A stretch of DNA of 64,000 nucleotides from Viscum album. Lineage: Eukaryota > Streptophyta > Magnoliopsida > Santalales > Viscaceae. The notes under the pieces were generated by a model. It worked only from the letters and a program-made list of their open reading frames with translations. It had not been told where the DNA came from and did not search any database. The translations under genes and the position numbers were made by a program. The stretch lies in contig OY728123.1 in the NCBI GenBank assembly GCA_963277665.1, positions 628,306,915 to 628,370,914 on the forward strand, in the 5' to 3' direction. This document shows, piece by piece, positions 1 through 11,491 of the stretch; within the stretch, counting starts at the first letter, position 1; each line of letters starts with the position of its first letter.

Positions 1-318
1 TGATAAGTAGAAATTATTTTCCTAAAATACCTCTTCCTTCCAAAGTAAAAGGGTATTTCTATCTAGAATTTAAAAATAATTTTATTATATTTTATCCATC
101 TATGATTATGATTAAAAAATTTAAAAGTGGAAAGGTGAAATTTTATTTAGATATTCCTTTTTATATATGAAATATTATTTGGTCTTGTAGTGAAGGGTAG
201 GGCCCATTATAGCCCCTCGATGCATCAACAGTTCTCAAAGACAAAAGAGTTGGTGACAAACCTTTAGTGTTTGTTTCCAAAAACAATCACATGGATATTA
301 ACCCACAAACATAAAACA
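1..318. other. Unassigned left flank of element A
   Basis: AT-rich sequence left of the first LTR of element A. I see no coding motif, no LTR terminus and no similarity to other parts of the window. It should have been continuous with 11492-12006 before A inserted, but I could not match a target-site duplication across the two flanks. Confidence 0.4.
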
Positions 319-2152
319 TTTTTTAGAGACCATGTATTTTCATGTAATACATAGAAATAGATTTACATATATTTCTAGAGCTATGAGTTTATATGGTGTG
401 CAATTTCGTGGCCTGGTGTTCCAAGAATTAATTTTATAAAAATATTAAATATATTTTATATTAAGCTCACTTTTTATTTAATGAAAATAGAATAACAAAA
501 AAATGGATGACCAGATTGGAAATCGGAGACCATAGTTTCTCCCAAAACCAGGTGTTTACTATAGGCACAATATAAAATGAGTAGTTATCATATGTTCGGA
601 CCCCTATCTCATTGGCAGTATATTAAATGAATTAAATGATTAATTGATTAATTTCATTTTGTCCTAATTAATATTTTACAAATAAGTCATTAGCTGGATT
701 TTCATTGGTTTGCACTCTTAATTCTTTAGATTCCTGGGAAAGATTATCTTCTACCACTGTAGAATTCCATCGAAGAATGATGATCCCCTGATTTAAGGTG
801 GATCGAAGCGCAATGAATCTAATGAATTCTGCTACCATATTAGAGAATGATTGCTTCATAAAAAATGATCCAAATAATAGGTAGGACTATTCAACTGGGT
901 TTTCCCCCTTTCGACTAAATATTTTATCCATTTCATTCCTTTTTTGAAATCTACGCATTTTATATATCATGCATGCACCAAAAATCTAGAATTATTTTGT
1001 ATTCATTGGTTTATCCATCCTTTGGAGAATGTTCAGAATAATTATCCAAGAATACTTTTTTGACAATCCTAAAAAAATTCCTTTCTTCTCATAATTTTTA
1101 CATTCTTCACCATTGGAACCTCTTGGTTTCAAGTTCAATAGTTTTCGGGCATCCCAATCTCAATCGGGTGATCGAATTTATGGTGCATCGACAAATCATC
1201 AACATTTTTTAATCTAATTACAGATCTCGAAATAATGCATGGAAAGGATAACTGATATGGTGTTCAATATCTGATATTGTGATGAACATTGGTGTAGTGT
1301 CATGCAGAATGAACGGCTAAACCCTGGTCAACTAATGAGGATGATTTAGGGAAAGCATCGTTGGAAATCCATGTTCCATAGCCGTATCTGTAGTTTTTGG
1401 ATTGATTATAGGAGTTATCCGAGATGGTTTCATCAGATTTGATGTATGTTTGATGATTTTGTGAAAATTAGGCTTGCTAGAAAAATCAATACTACACACC
1501 ATGTTGGATGAATTACACATGGAATGTTTTCCACTCAATAGCAGTGTTAGGTTTTTGATGAATTTAAGGGTAACATGACATGTAGTACTCCATTAAATTT
1601 ATTGTACCCATTCCCCATTTGGATAGTCCATGTGATGGTTCACGAAGATAGGGAGCCTATTTAAAATTACACAAGCATAGTTGGCCATGTGGAATGTATA
1701 ATGTGTGGGACTACATGTAGTCTACCAATTTACATGGACACGAGGTCCACGTATACATACAAAACCAGCATACACTTCCCTATCCCTGGATAGGTGGGAC
1801 ATGCCATGTATGCCACCCACACAGTGTGTGCCCATACATGTAAGGGACCTGTGTACCAACCAAAGACATGGCCAGGAAGTGAATATGGATTACAAGTTGT
1901 ACCGGTCACCTCACATGTCGTGTACTACTTGGGATCATCTTATAGATCATCAATATTTTGTATCTCTTCCATTTTAATTCATATTATGGCCCATGAAATG
2001 CCAATCCTGAGAGTTTTTATCGTAGCACATGATAGTTCCTTTATAATAGAATTTGCAGTTAAGATGTGAAATGTCATGAGTTTCTCCTATCTAGAGGTGA
2101 CTCCTGATGATGTTAGCGATCATACAAAATCACTTATGCAACACCAGGCTTG

Positions 2153-2510
2153 CCCTCTAGCTGGGTTGACAAATGGAAATCCTCAATGTATGTTCCGAGA
2201 ATACCCTCTAGTTGGACTGGGAAGTGGAATTCCATGATGATATTTCCATGATTCCATCTAGTGGGACTGATTAATGGATTTCCTCAACATTTTTGGCTAC
2301 CCTATTGCTTGGCAAGGAAGTGGTGTACCCTAATGACATCTTCTAGGAATAAACTATCTAGTCGGGTTGAGAAGTGGAATTTCCTTGAAGACTCATTAGG
2401 ATTAGCCTCCAGTAGGACCAGGCATTGGTATTCCCTAGTGATCTTCCCGAGCGGTACCCTCTAGTGGGACTAAGAAGTAGAATTCCTTAGTGACTACCAT
2501 AGTTTTACAC
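2153..2510 (+). repeat. 51-bp minisatellite in the element A 5' LTR
   Basis: Seven degenerate tandem units. Each opens with a variant of CCCTCTAGTNGGACTGG and continues with GAAGTGGAATTCC. Unit starts are at about 2153, 2204, 2254, 2300, 2354, 2405 and 2457, giving spacings of 46 to 54 bases. The same array lies at the equivalent place in the 3' LTR, so it was present in the element before insertion. Confidence 0.8.
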
Positions 2511-2864
2511 TCCAAACAAACTAAGTCATGACATCATTTTCTAAAATTGATTAAGCTTTGACTGTGAGAAATAGTATATAGGGGTGGTTTGATGAACCTC
2601 TGGACTCATGGGAAATTATGACATCTTCCCAACCAAGATGCATTCTTCTAATGAAACTTAAAACTATGTGCGTGAGTCAATGATGTCCCAAAGAAAATAG
2701 TATCATGGTGTGGGGATTGAGTCCTTTAGACAATGTCCTAGGAAGATGCATGGGATCATGGGAATCATATATTTTCTTTATTTTGAAACTATAGTTTACT
2801 AATCTTCTTGGGCTAAGTGATGAGATAGACATCCCGTTACTCTCTCATTTGAGTTTCTTTGACT

Positions 2865-2882
2865 ATCCATATATATATATAC
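2865..2882 (+). promoter_or_regulatory. Candidate LTR promoter TATA stretch (5' LTR of A)
   Basis: An alternating TA run follows the conserved block CTCTCTCATTTG. The 3' LTR has TATATAAATA at the equivalent position near 10700. Conservation of a TATA-like site at the same LTR position, about 0.8 kb before the LTR end, is what a U3 promoter would show. No transcription start can be read from sequence alone. Confidence 0.45.
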
Positions 2883-3687
2883 CACAATTCATTACCCACT
2901 CTAGGTGTATAGTTACACTCCTTCTAGGAGTGTGGCAGATACACGAGGTATGACACATGAATTTCATGTTTTGATTCTCAGGTTTGTATGATTCCACTCT
3001 CCTCATACAGGTAGTTAATACTCAATGATATGTTCATTTTATCACCAGGTTGAACTAGTTGCCTTAGGACGAGTTACTTTCACTCTATTTTTGGGTTGAG
3101 TTACACTCTCATATTGTACCATGTTCTATCTACTGCTTCCCACTTCATTTTTTTCTCCTACTTCTCCCCTTCACATTCATTGGTCATTCTATTGGGTATG
3201 TACATACTCACCCTTGTATGGTATTTTCCCACCATGTGTTGACCCTTTTGAAGATGCTGAACTAGTTGATCATGTATTCAGATGAGAATAGGGATACATG
3301 TTTTTTGGACCATGTATGGTTGTCATAGATTGGGATATAGGATCTTGGATATCTCTGGTATTTACTATTTTCCAGTTTATTTCTAGATAGTACATATTTC
3401 TAGTATGGGAAATTATTTTTCACCTATTAAATTTCAGAATACACTAATTTACTTCATTCTAAAAAGTGGTACATACATATTTGGTATATTTATAGTATTT
3501 TTTCTTCTTTTATTTCATTGCCTCTATGATTCTAAATTGAGTTAGATTTGTGTGTGTGTGCATGGATTTAGGAAAAGGCATCCCTGATTTTATTCTTTAT
3601 TCAATTCTTGTCTCCACCATGATCCCATTGAGTCTGTATTGGAGTAGTTTTGGTTTCATCGCCTTCTTGTGTCAGGATGAGATAGAT

Positions 3688-3700
3688 TGGTATTATAGGT
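3688..3700 (+). other. Element A primer-binding site (decayed)
   Basis: TGGTATTATAGG begins three bases after the LTR end. Plant gypsy elements primed by initiator methionine tRNA have TGGTATCAGAGC here, so the first six bases fit and the rest has drifted. Elements C and F show related sites at the same place relative to their LTRs. Confidence 0.6.
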
Positions 3701-4229
3701 GGTTTGACCCTTGGGACGTTGTTTAGACATTTCCCTAAAATGATTTTTGGTTGGGATTAGGGAAACTATGGAAATGTGTCAGGAGTGAAGCTTTCACACC
3801 ATGGAGTTTAGTGATAATACGGCGGGAAACATATCCACTCACTAGGACCTTGCCTGCTTATTTTTTTACTCAAAATTTCAAGAATTTCTTTGTAGGTTTC
3901 AATGGTAGAAACATCATATATGATTGAGTCATTTACATTCCTTCTTAAGTCACCTCACCATTATAGTTGATTTATATTTATATAATCATCTGACTGTGTT
4001 ACTCCTTAATATCTTTCAAGATTCCTCTATGATGACAGAGAACCATGATACCATATCTAGTTCATGATGACAGACCAATGAGGGACGAGGCCTCATTTCA
4101 GGGTTCATTCGGTGATCCCCTTAATCGAGGTGGGCAGGTATAATCACCAACACATGTTGAGAAGCATATTCTCCCAGAAGTGCAGGCTAAAGGTGTGCAC
4201 ATGCTATGTACACTCTATGAGTTCCACCA
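3701..4229 (+). other. Element A leader between primer site and gag
   Basis: About 0.5 kb of internal leader. I see no coding motif here. It includes low-complexity T-rich parts and presumably held the packaging and translation-start region of the retrotransposon. Confidence 0.4.
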
Positions 4230-4640
4230 TTAGATACCATTGAGTTTCCACTATAATCCAAATCCTCAGGAAGTAGAGGACTAGCTAGATTCATTGGTCT
4301 GTATCATCAATATTTTTCAAACCCCGGTGAATCATATGGTGGCCTCCGAAGATAGTCATTTCCATGGAGAAGTTGTTCATTAGAGGAGCATGATTACCAG
4401 GATGTAAGATGAATCGGTACTCTCCTGGTATGACTACTTTCATATGTTTCTTGAGGTGTACTACCACTCCTTCTTACACTCTATTTGGATCCATAGGATT
4501 TTGGAGCATCAGTAGAGAGGTATGGAAGTGGAAGAGTGTGTGTCTAGGTTAATTGGCCTTATGAATTACTCTCAATATTAAATGTGAATATATCCGAGAT
4601 AAGATGTTTGATCAGGGACTCCGTAGAGAGATCTAATCCG
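4230..4640 (+). pseudogene. gag: Element A gag remnant
   Basis: Conceptual translation over several frames gives a gypsy-type gag pattern. An aromatic W-Y-D-Y-F block near 4420 is followed by E-V-E-E-C-V-S-R-L and M-N-Y near 4530-4575, corresponding to the family stretch in which the gag helix bundle reads 'V.EY...F..L..Y'. Gag forms the virus-like particle that holds the element's RNA. Frames are broken by stops (for example near 4577), so no protein is expected. The zinc knuckle follows downstream in the usual order. Confidence 0.55.
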
Positions 4641-4884
4641 ACGTAGTTCCCTTGTGCATCCCCACCTTTGTCTGGGTACTAGAGAAGGTGCTTGTGACAA
4701 ATATATTTCTATCAAATGGATGCTAATAGCTAGAGATGTTAGTGGGAATGATATGGTTGATACAACTACTTTAGTAGATAGGACCTATAGATCTCGGAAC
4801 ACGAGACCCTTCTGTGAGATGAATCAGGGTCGTGGTCGTATGGTGTATGGTTAGCGCAGAGACCAACGAATACTAGGGTGGGCC

Positions 4885-4925
4885 AGCTGTATGCTTGTGA
4901 TGGGATAGGTCACATGGAATGAGAC
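4885..4925 (+). pseudogene. Element A gag zinc knuckle remnant
   Basis: Near 4892-4917 the translation reads C-D-G-I-G-H-M-E, a decayed CCHC nucleic-acid-binding knuckle (C-x2-C-x4-H-x4-C in intact gag). The G and H spacing fits, while one cysteine has been lost. It lies between gag and protease as expected. Confidence 0.5.
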
Positions 4926-5184
4926 TTCATAACCATACATACATATTTCCCTATGAAGATAGAATATAGACCGCATTGGCAGAGAAAACGTTGTGATGAG
5001 GTTGTTCTCAAGGTAGGAGGATATAGAAGAGTAGAAGGTGGAGCTACAGGTGGAGGATGGCACTACGAGGTCCTTCCACATCCACCACCAGGTAGCCCAC
5101 GTCAGGCATGGGAACCAATGGTTGGGGTCGCGGATAGCTGAAATATTTGGATATCTCAGATCCTACATCGCATGAGATGATTTT

Positions 5185-5275
5185 AGGTACTATCTATGTT
5201 AATTCTACTATTTCATTAGCATTAGTAGACACTGGTTGTAGCTATTCTTTTATCTCTCAACTCCTTGTGTGAGAG
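5185..5275 (+). pseudogene. Element A aspartic protease remnant
   Basis: The frame at about 5188-5262 reads G-T-I-Y-V-N-S followed by A-L-V-D-T-G-C-S-Y-S-F-I-S. The D-T-G triad at 5228-5236 and the following S-F-I-S are the active-site signature of plant Ty3/gypsy proteases, which cut the Gag-Pol polyprotein. Only this core is readable; the frame closes on both sides. Confidence 0.7.
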
Positions 5276-5639
5276 TGACGTCTCCCTAGAGAGACACTGT
5301 CACAAAAACTTTTTTAGGAGGTTATTGTTGGAAATGATTCCTCTTTATCATTCATCTTCTAGTATTCCATGCTATCACTTAGAGGATAATGGATCATGTG
5401 GGGTGAGGTTCTACTTTTTCACTGAGAGTGAGCTCACAGCAGGACAAGCATGTGTTGCGAGAAAGTGGATTTAACATAATACCTTTCATTTTACAAGTGT
5501 AACCTATTGTGAAACAGACTCTTCAGACATTTGGGTTCCTTAATTTGTAGAGTACTATATGTATGTCATCCGGAAAGATGTTATGGGACTAACTCTAGGG
5601 TAGGAGATGGAGTTTTTCGTTGACTTTCAACCAAGGACA

Positions 5640-6200
5640 ATCCCTGATATCTTCTATGGAATATTGAATTCCACCTACCGAGCTCTAAGAGCTATGGTAG
5701 CAGTTTGAGGAACCTCAAGGAAAATGTTTCATCATACCATGTGTGTCCCCCTATGTAGGTCAAATTTGGTTGATATAGATGGTAGACAAAAGGTTGTGGT
5801 TTTGTGTAGATTATCATTTCCAGAAACATACGACGATAAAGAAAAAATACACATCGCTATGGATTGATGACTTCTATGATCAATTCTAAGTTGAGAGATG
5901 GTTCTCTATGATTGATATTAGGTCTTAATGACTCTAGTTGAGGTTTTCATGGTTGATATTCCATAATTGGAATTCTGATTTTTCAATGCACACTAAGAGT
6001 TTTTAGTAATGCCTTTAGTGTGATGAATTCCCCAACCAAAATTATGGATTTTATGAACCAGTTTATCCATAAATACATGGATTAATTTGTTATTGTCCTC
6101 ATAGATGAAATAATCTTCAATTCCAGAATGGTGGACGATCATGAAAAGAACTTCCATATGCTCCTAGATTTTCTTGGGGAGCACTAGCTTTATTGAAATA
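5640..6200 (+). pseudogene. Element A reverse transcriptase remnant
   Basis: The order of RT motifs is clear across shifting frames. Near 5815-5885 there is V-D-Y/K-K-Y-T-S-L-W-I-D-D-F-Y-D-Q-F, the counterpart of the fingers segment with 'KYPLPRIDDLFDQL'. Near 6020-6090 comes S-P-T-K-I-M-D-F-M-N-Q-F, the counterpart of 'NAPATFMDLMNR'. V-I-V-L-I-D-E-I then stands at the YIDD-type active site near 6090-6115 (family: V-F-I-D-D-I). The second catalytic aspartate of that motif is now a glutamate, and stops interrupt every frame. The enzyme would have copied element RNA into DNA. Confidence 0.8.
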
Positions 6201-6319
6201 TCTCAAAGTGTCAGTTCAAGATATAATATGTTCACTATCTAGGGAATTTCATTTTTGACCAGGGGTTATCCATGGATCCAATAAATATAAATGAATTTCG
6301 TACATGAGAACAACTAAAT

Positions 6320-6805
6320 AATGTATTGGAGTTACATAGTTTCCTTGGCTTGGAAGGGTACTACATGTGATTCATGTTAGTCTTCTATAGAATCTTGGTA
6401 CCTTTGAAAACCCTGATTGAAAGTGAAATCCATTTACATTGACTAACCAGTTCTAGAAATCCATTGAGGATTTTATGGAAAGGCTGAATAGTGCTCCATT
6501 TTTTTATGTTACTAGAGAAAGGCATTGAATTTTTGGTGTATAATGATGCCCCGTGAGTTGGGATTAGTTTAATGTTGATGAAATTATATGAATTCATCAC
6601 ATACTGGCCCTATTAGAGCATGATGGTATAATGTTTCTCCAATCGATGGTGTTGAATACTCCTCTCCTCAAGTGTGTGAGAGAGTACTAGTTGGGAGACA
6701 TCTACTGTGGGGTTTGTCATGATCAAATATCCATAGGCATCACACCAGATCGGTATTTTGAAACTGGGAATTATGAGATCTTCTTTCAGAGGCAAAAAAT
6801 GGTTC
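6320..6805 (+). pseudogene. Element A RNase H region remnant
   Basis: The connection motif L-H-S-F-L-G-L-E-G-Y-Y at 6330-6365, followed by V-P-L-K-T-L-I near 6400, matches the family pattern 'SFLGLAGYYRRF ... PLTKL' that begins the RNase H region. Near 6540-6580 a Y-N-D-A-P..V-G-I-S-L-M-L-M string corresponds to 'SDAS..GLGCVLMQ', which contains a catalytic aspartate. The reading frame is broken repeatedly. Confidence 0.65.
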
Positions 6806-6809
6806 TAGT

Positions 6810-7560
6810 CACAATACGAGAATAGGTGATGCAGGAGTTCCATAGTTATTCCATAACTATACATACTAGTGTGGAAAGTTGTATTGATATCTTTAGTAGA
6901 AATTTTGGTGGTCTATAATGAGACAATGCATAGCTAAGATCGTCTCACAATGCCTCCCCCATTATTATGTGAATTCTGATAACCATGTTCCAGAAGGCTT
7001 GTTCCAGCATCTTGGGATCCCAAATTCGAAATGGGATGGTATATACATGGACATATTAAATGTTCTTCCATGCACATGAATGGTCCATGATGCCTTCTGG
7101 GTGATAGAAGGCTGACCCAGTAAGTTGGTGCACTCCCTTACTATCAGGTAATGGAGTACAGTGGAGAGTTTGGGGTAGTTTTACATATGGGAGATTTTCC
7201 CCCTTCATGGGGTAACCTAGACCATTGTGATCGATCATGATGCAAGGTTTTTGTCCCTATTGTGTAATGTCCTGTATGACGGATTTGTGACCCAGTAGTG
7301 GACGAGTATAAGATTTAACCCCCAGATCCATTGGTAGATTGAGTGCACTATCTTGGCTCTAGAGGATATGTTGAGGGCTTGTGTGTTGGATTCCGGTGAC
7401 AGATCAGAGAATTAGCTTCATTTCTTAGTGTTTTTGTAGAACAACTAATATAACTATACCATCATGAATTGCACATTTTGATACCCACTATGGGAGACCA
7501 TTCTAGTCACCCTTTTGTGGGAAGGAGATCAGAGAGACATATCTCGTATCCCAAGAGGTT
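6810..7560 (+). pseudogene. Element A integrase remnant
   Basis: The core is readable from about 7026: K-W-D-G-I-Y-M-D-I, then M-V-H-D-A-F-W-V-I-E near 7080-7110, then V-I-D-H-D-A-R-F near 7215-7245. These are the counterparts of 'KWE.ITMDFV', 'GFDAIWVIVDR' and 'IVSDRD.RF' in gypsy integrases. They contain the first two catalytic acidic positions. Further on, near 7435-7495, Y-N-N..Y-N-Y-T-I-M then Y-P-L-W fits 'EFAYNNSYHSSI...ALYG'. The upstream zinc-binding half (6810-7020) is poorly preserved. Integrase would have joined the DNA copy to the genome. Confidence 0.75.
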
Positions 7561-7699
7561 CTTTAGGTGACCACGAAGAAAGTGCAGTTCAATTGTATAT
7601 GGATGGGGAAGGACTAGATTATACATAAATCCTACAACGATCACCTTCTTTGACCCTGGGTGGTTTATCAGGGTGACCATGTAGTCTTGAGAGTCTCCC

Positions 7700-8095
7700 C
7701 ATGATGAGGAATGTGGAGTTTCATTTGATGGGAAAAGGTATCCTTGAGGTTCAGCTATCCATTCTAGATCATTCAAAGGGTTGGAAAGGTTCCCTCAATG
7801 ACGCCCTACCCCAAAAGCTAGAGTGGGTTTATGACATCATTGATATGTCTCAGTCAAGAAAATGTTTTAATGAACTTATACTCATTATTAACTGGTGTGA
7901 GATGGGCCTTGTGGATAGCTCCACCTTCCAGAGAACCTCATGTCGATCGAGAATAGAAAGGGGAAGACCTTGTATGGACAACACATCCCTTTCATTTTCA
8001 TGCAATGGCATCATAGAAATGTGCAGGGCAATTACATGGAGTGGGATAGCCCGATGTGGGCTTAGTATCTCGGTTTGTTTTCCTAGATTTTCTTT
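7700..8095 (+). pseudogene. Element A integrase tail and chromodomain remnant
   Basis: At 7828-7880 the translation reads V-Y-D-I-I-D-M-S-Q-S-R-K-C-F, the counterpart of 'VHDVFHVSMLRKC' that links the integrase tail to the chromodomain in Tekay-type elements. In another frame at about 7950-8075 the string I-P-F-I-F-M-Q-W-H-H-R-N-V-Q followed by Y-M-E-W-D and Y-L-G-L-F matches 'IP.VKV.W..H..EEATWE.E..M...YPHLF'. The chromodomain is thought to guide integration to marked chromatin. An open frame spans 7701-8114 but mixes shifted segments, so it is not a real protein. Confidence 0.65.
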
Positions 8096-8124
8096 TCGGG
8101 GAAAAACATATTGAAATAGGGAAT
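8096..8124 (+). other. Element A polypurine tract region
   Basis: A purine-rich stretch (GGGGAAAAAC near 8098 and GAAATAGGGAA at 8113-8123) sits immediately before the 3' LTR start TGATG at 8125. This is where the plus-strand primer of an LTR retrotransposon belongs. Confidence 0.5.
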
Positions 8125-9982
8125 TGATGTAGATACCTATTTTTTCCTTCTAATAATTTCAAACAATTACAAATATATTTTCAATTCTAGGAACTGAGAT
8201 GACATGTAATTCTCAGGCCTTGTGATCCAGGAAATAATTTTACAAAATTATTAAATATAATTTTTCTTGCTCGCATGAATTTTATTTAATGATATGGGAT
8301 AAATTGTAAATGTTTGATTAGATCACAAATCATAGACCATTGTTGGGTCCAGAATGTGGTGTTTACCATAAGAGTGACATATAATGATTCAGAATATGAT
8401 GTTTGGACCCCTCTATCGTTGAAGGTGTGCTAAGAGAACAAATTGATTGATTGATTGATTGATTTATTGACTAACATCAATCCAAATTAAATGTTTATAA
8501 ATAATTCATAAGCATGTTTTTTCTAGGGTATGCCTCATAACTCCATGGATTCACCATCAAGAGAATATTTATCTAAATATTTCCTTCTAAGAACGACAAG
8601 CCCCTAATTCAAGGCAGATAGAATTAAAAAAAATCAATGCATCCTCCTCGCCCACTAGAGAATGTGTTATTCCACAATTAATTAACTAATTACGAGTTAG
8701 GACTCTCCAATTTGTGTTTTCACCATTTTGATTAAATTATTGAGATTTTTTATTCCTTTTCATGAATCTATGCCTTTGAGAAACCTTGAATTCACCCAAG
8801 AATGAAGAATCGTCTTGTTTGATTTGGTTTATCTAACCATCAGAGCAAGTTATTGATCATTGGACAAGAACACTTGGTTGACGATATTTAAGCCTCTGTT
8901 TTTTTTCATTCTTTTTTTACATTATTCAAGCTATTCACAATTGGAAGCCCTTCATTCCTATTTTGATAGTTTCTGGGTGTCCGGAGCACAATCAGGTTCC
9001 TTAGTTTGTAGCGGATCAATGAATCATCAATGGTTTTGGGATCTAAGAATAGATATGGAAATCATACAAGGTGAGGATGACTGATCCATGGTAAAAAATT
9101 TGGGATCAAGAAAATCAGAGGTATGCTAACATGAAGAATGATCGGACAAACAATCATCGATTAATGATGATGATTTATGGAGGAAAATAATTTGTTTCCA
9201 GGTTCATCAGATAAATCTAGAGTTTTCAAGATAATTCTTGGTGTTACCCAAGACTCTTTTTCTAGATTCAATGTCTGGATGAATATTTGGATATATTTGG
9301 GGATTTTGGAAAAAGGCCAACTATATGCCATGTAGGATGAATAACACACTGAGTGTAGCCATCCTTTTATCAATGCTTGGGTTTTGAATAATTTAACAAT
9401 ATCACGGAGTATAATACTCCCTTAGACATCATATAACGCTTCCCAAGTTGAAAAATCCTTGTTATGCGTCACACAGAAATGAATTTGGAATAAAAATACA
9501 TATACATGGGTTGGCCACACAGATAGTATCTTGAGTGGGCCAACATGACTTGTACCAAGGTACCCTGACAATATGCATGAGTACATGGACATCAGCATCT
9601 GACATGGACCTATCCCTAGATAGGTTTGACACACTATGTAGGCCACCTATAGAGTGTGTACCCTTACACATATGATACTTATGTATCGAACAAAAACATA
9701 GCCAGGCAGTGAGTAGGGACCACATGGCATATGTGTCCCCACACACTCTGTATACTACTTTATCTCTTCTGATGGTAACCGAACATTTGTATCCCCTTTC
9801 TTTGAAGTCATATTTTTTCCCGTGAGATACATATCCTGAGTGATTTTCTATGTTGAGTGAATTGGTTACCTAAAATGTGGATTTTGAGGAACTATGTAAA
9901 ACGTTCTAGGATTGGAATGTATTGTGGAGACACAGGATGATGGAAATAATCATATATAATCACATAAGAAGTACCTAGATTA

Positions 9983-10390
9983 CCCTCCAACTGGTCTGGG
10001 GAGTGGTCTTCCCCGATGAATATTCTAGTCTTACCCACTATTAGTATTGTGAAGGGGAGTTCTCCAATTACCTTTCGCAGTTACCCTCCAGTATGACTGG
10101 TCAAAGGAGTTCTTTGATGTTTTGGGCTTACCATTTAGCTAAGCTGGGAAGTGGTATTCTTTGATGACATCATAAAGGCATCACCCTCTTTCTGAGATGG
10201 GAACTAGCATTTCTCGGATGACTTAATGGGCTTACCCTCCAGTAGAATAGGGCACTCATGTTCCTTAATGACATTCCCAAGCGGCACCCACTAGTAGGAC
10301 TACACACTGGCGTTCCTCGGTGAATAACTTAGTAGGACCCTCCATAGGAACCAGGACATGAGATCCTTTCCTAAAAATTGTGACCCCTTG
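9983..10390 (+). repeat. 51-bp minisatellite in the element A 3' LTR
   Basis: Eight degenerate units starting at about 9983, 10034, 10084, 10131, 10184, 10235, 10287 and 10338. Each opens with a CCCTCCAG-like block and carries GATGAC or a relative in its second half. The spacing is 47 to 53 bases, as in the 5' LTR array. The copies differ by at least one unit (seven against eight). Confidence 0.8.
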
Positions 10391-10694
10391 ATTGTGTGGC
10401 ACAGTGATGAGGTGTGATTTGAAGAACCATTGGACTTATGAGAAAGAGTAATGCTTTCCCCATATGCACAGGTTATTGAGATGCGACATAAAACCATACG
10501 GGCGAGTTAGTGATGTCCCAATGAGGACAGAATAAAGGTGTGGTGACTGATTACTTTGTACTTGTGTGCCCTGGGAAGATTTATAGGATATTGAGCATCA
10601 ATGATGGGCTTCTATCTATAACTTTTGGCTACTCATATTCTTGTTCTGAGTTATGAGATCAATATCCCCTTACTCTCTCATTTGGGATTCTTTG

Positions 10695-10712
10695 AATTTT
10701 TATATAAATATC
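10695..10712 (+). promoter_or_regulatory. Candidate LTR promoter TATA stretch (3' LTR of A)
   Basis: TATATAAATA near 10701 follows CTCTCTCATTTGGGA and aligns with the TA run at 2865-2882 in the 5' LTR. Confidence 0.45.
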
Positions 10713-11491
10713 ATACTTCACAACCCAATCCTCAGGCATAGTTACTATAATACTAAGAGGGTTAAGGATTTATGGAGTATGCAATGTGCATTCTATGACA
10801 TTCTTTTCGTGGTTAGATGATTCCACTCTCTAACTATTGGTAGTGAAGACTTGATGAGATGTTTATCTTCTCACTATGTCGAGCACCATGTTTTTTGATG
10901 AGTTCACTTTCACTCTTTTGTTTGGTTGAGTTGTAATCTCTTAATATACCTTGTTCTATATACTGCATCCCTATTTAGTTGTATCTCATACTTCTCCTCA
11001 TTAACCATTTTAGGGAGTTATAAAATGTATGTATATACTCACCCAATCATGGGGTTTTCCCAATAATTGAAATGTATTTTGTAGATGGTGGAGAGTGTGA
11101 TCGTTACTTTAGGGGAACATTGGGACACAGAATGCTTCGACCTCGTACAGTGGTCATAGCTTGGGATATAAGAGTTGGGCTCTCTCATCTGTTTACACAT
11201 TTATAGGTTTTTGTGGTTGGGTAATACTTCTAGTTTGGGAATACATGTTTTCCATTTTAAATTTCAGTATACAATACCGAAATTCATTCAATTTAGTAGT
11301 GAATGCATATTGGGTAGACTTATATTAATTTTTCATCTTTTATTTCTACCCCTATGCATTTTTTCATTATGATTTTTTGGGATTATTTATGGTTATTAGG
11401 AAAATACCTCTAGGATTTTAGTGTGCCTTTGACACCTATCGACCCACCCTGGCCTATGGAGGTGGGCTTCATGTTGTTGTAGCTTGAGACA

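Larger units (their letters stand above)
319..3684 (+). repeat. Element A 5' LTR
   Basis: Matches 8125-11491 along its whole length in direct orientation. Shared landmarks include the segment around 375-800 (with 8180-8620), the TACAC/GTGTG-rich segment 1700-1930 (with 9490-9770), a minisatellite, a TATA stretch and the tail 3540-3684. The 3' end is placed at GAGATA, which corresponds to GAGACA at the end of the other copy, four bases before the primer site. The 5' end is placed by alignment to the 3' LTR start and is uncertain by about 10 bases. Confidence 0.85.
319..11491 (+). mobile_element. Element A: decayed full-length Ty3/gypsy chromovirus
   Basis: A complete LTR retrotransposon of about 11.2 kb. 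Two direct repeats of nearly equal length (319-3684 and 8125-11491) enclose a 4.4 kb internal region. In order, that region shows a primer site, gag, zinc knuckle, protease, reverse transcriptase, RNase H, integrase, a chromodomain-like end and a purine-rich stretch. This order (integrase after RT/RNase H) defines Ty3/gypsy, and the chromodomain marks a chromovirus. Long LTRs and the motif style suggest the Tekay/Del group, which is inference. All frames carry stops and shifts, so it cannot move by itself. In one hand-aligned stretch of 107 bases (about 1790-1896 against 9620-9726) 29 positions differ, mostly transitions, so the insertion is old. Confidence 0.9.
8125..11491 (+). repeat. Element A 3' LTR
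   Basis: Direct repeat partner of 319-3684. It begins TGATG after the purine tract and ends GAGACA at 11491. Its 3367 bases equal the other copy within a few bases, although single-base differences are very many. It contains a TTGA run at 8442-8463, the same minisatellite, and the counterpart of the TATA stretch. Confidence 0.85.

Noticed and set aside
1705..2069. Two overlapping frames of about 90 codons
   Set aside because: Inside the 5' LTR of A; the aligned part of the 3' LTR does not preserve them.
7701..8114. 137-codon open frame on the + strand
   Set aside because: It runs through the integrase tail and chromodomain remnants of element A but mixes frames: the chromodomain motif is in a different frame. 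It is annotated as part of the pseudogene, not as a gene.
319..11491. Target-site duplication of element A
   Set aside because: I compared five bases on either side (near 314-318 and 11492-11496) and they do not match. After such divergence a match is not expected, so none is reported.
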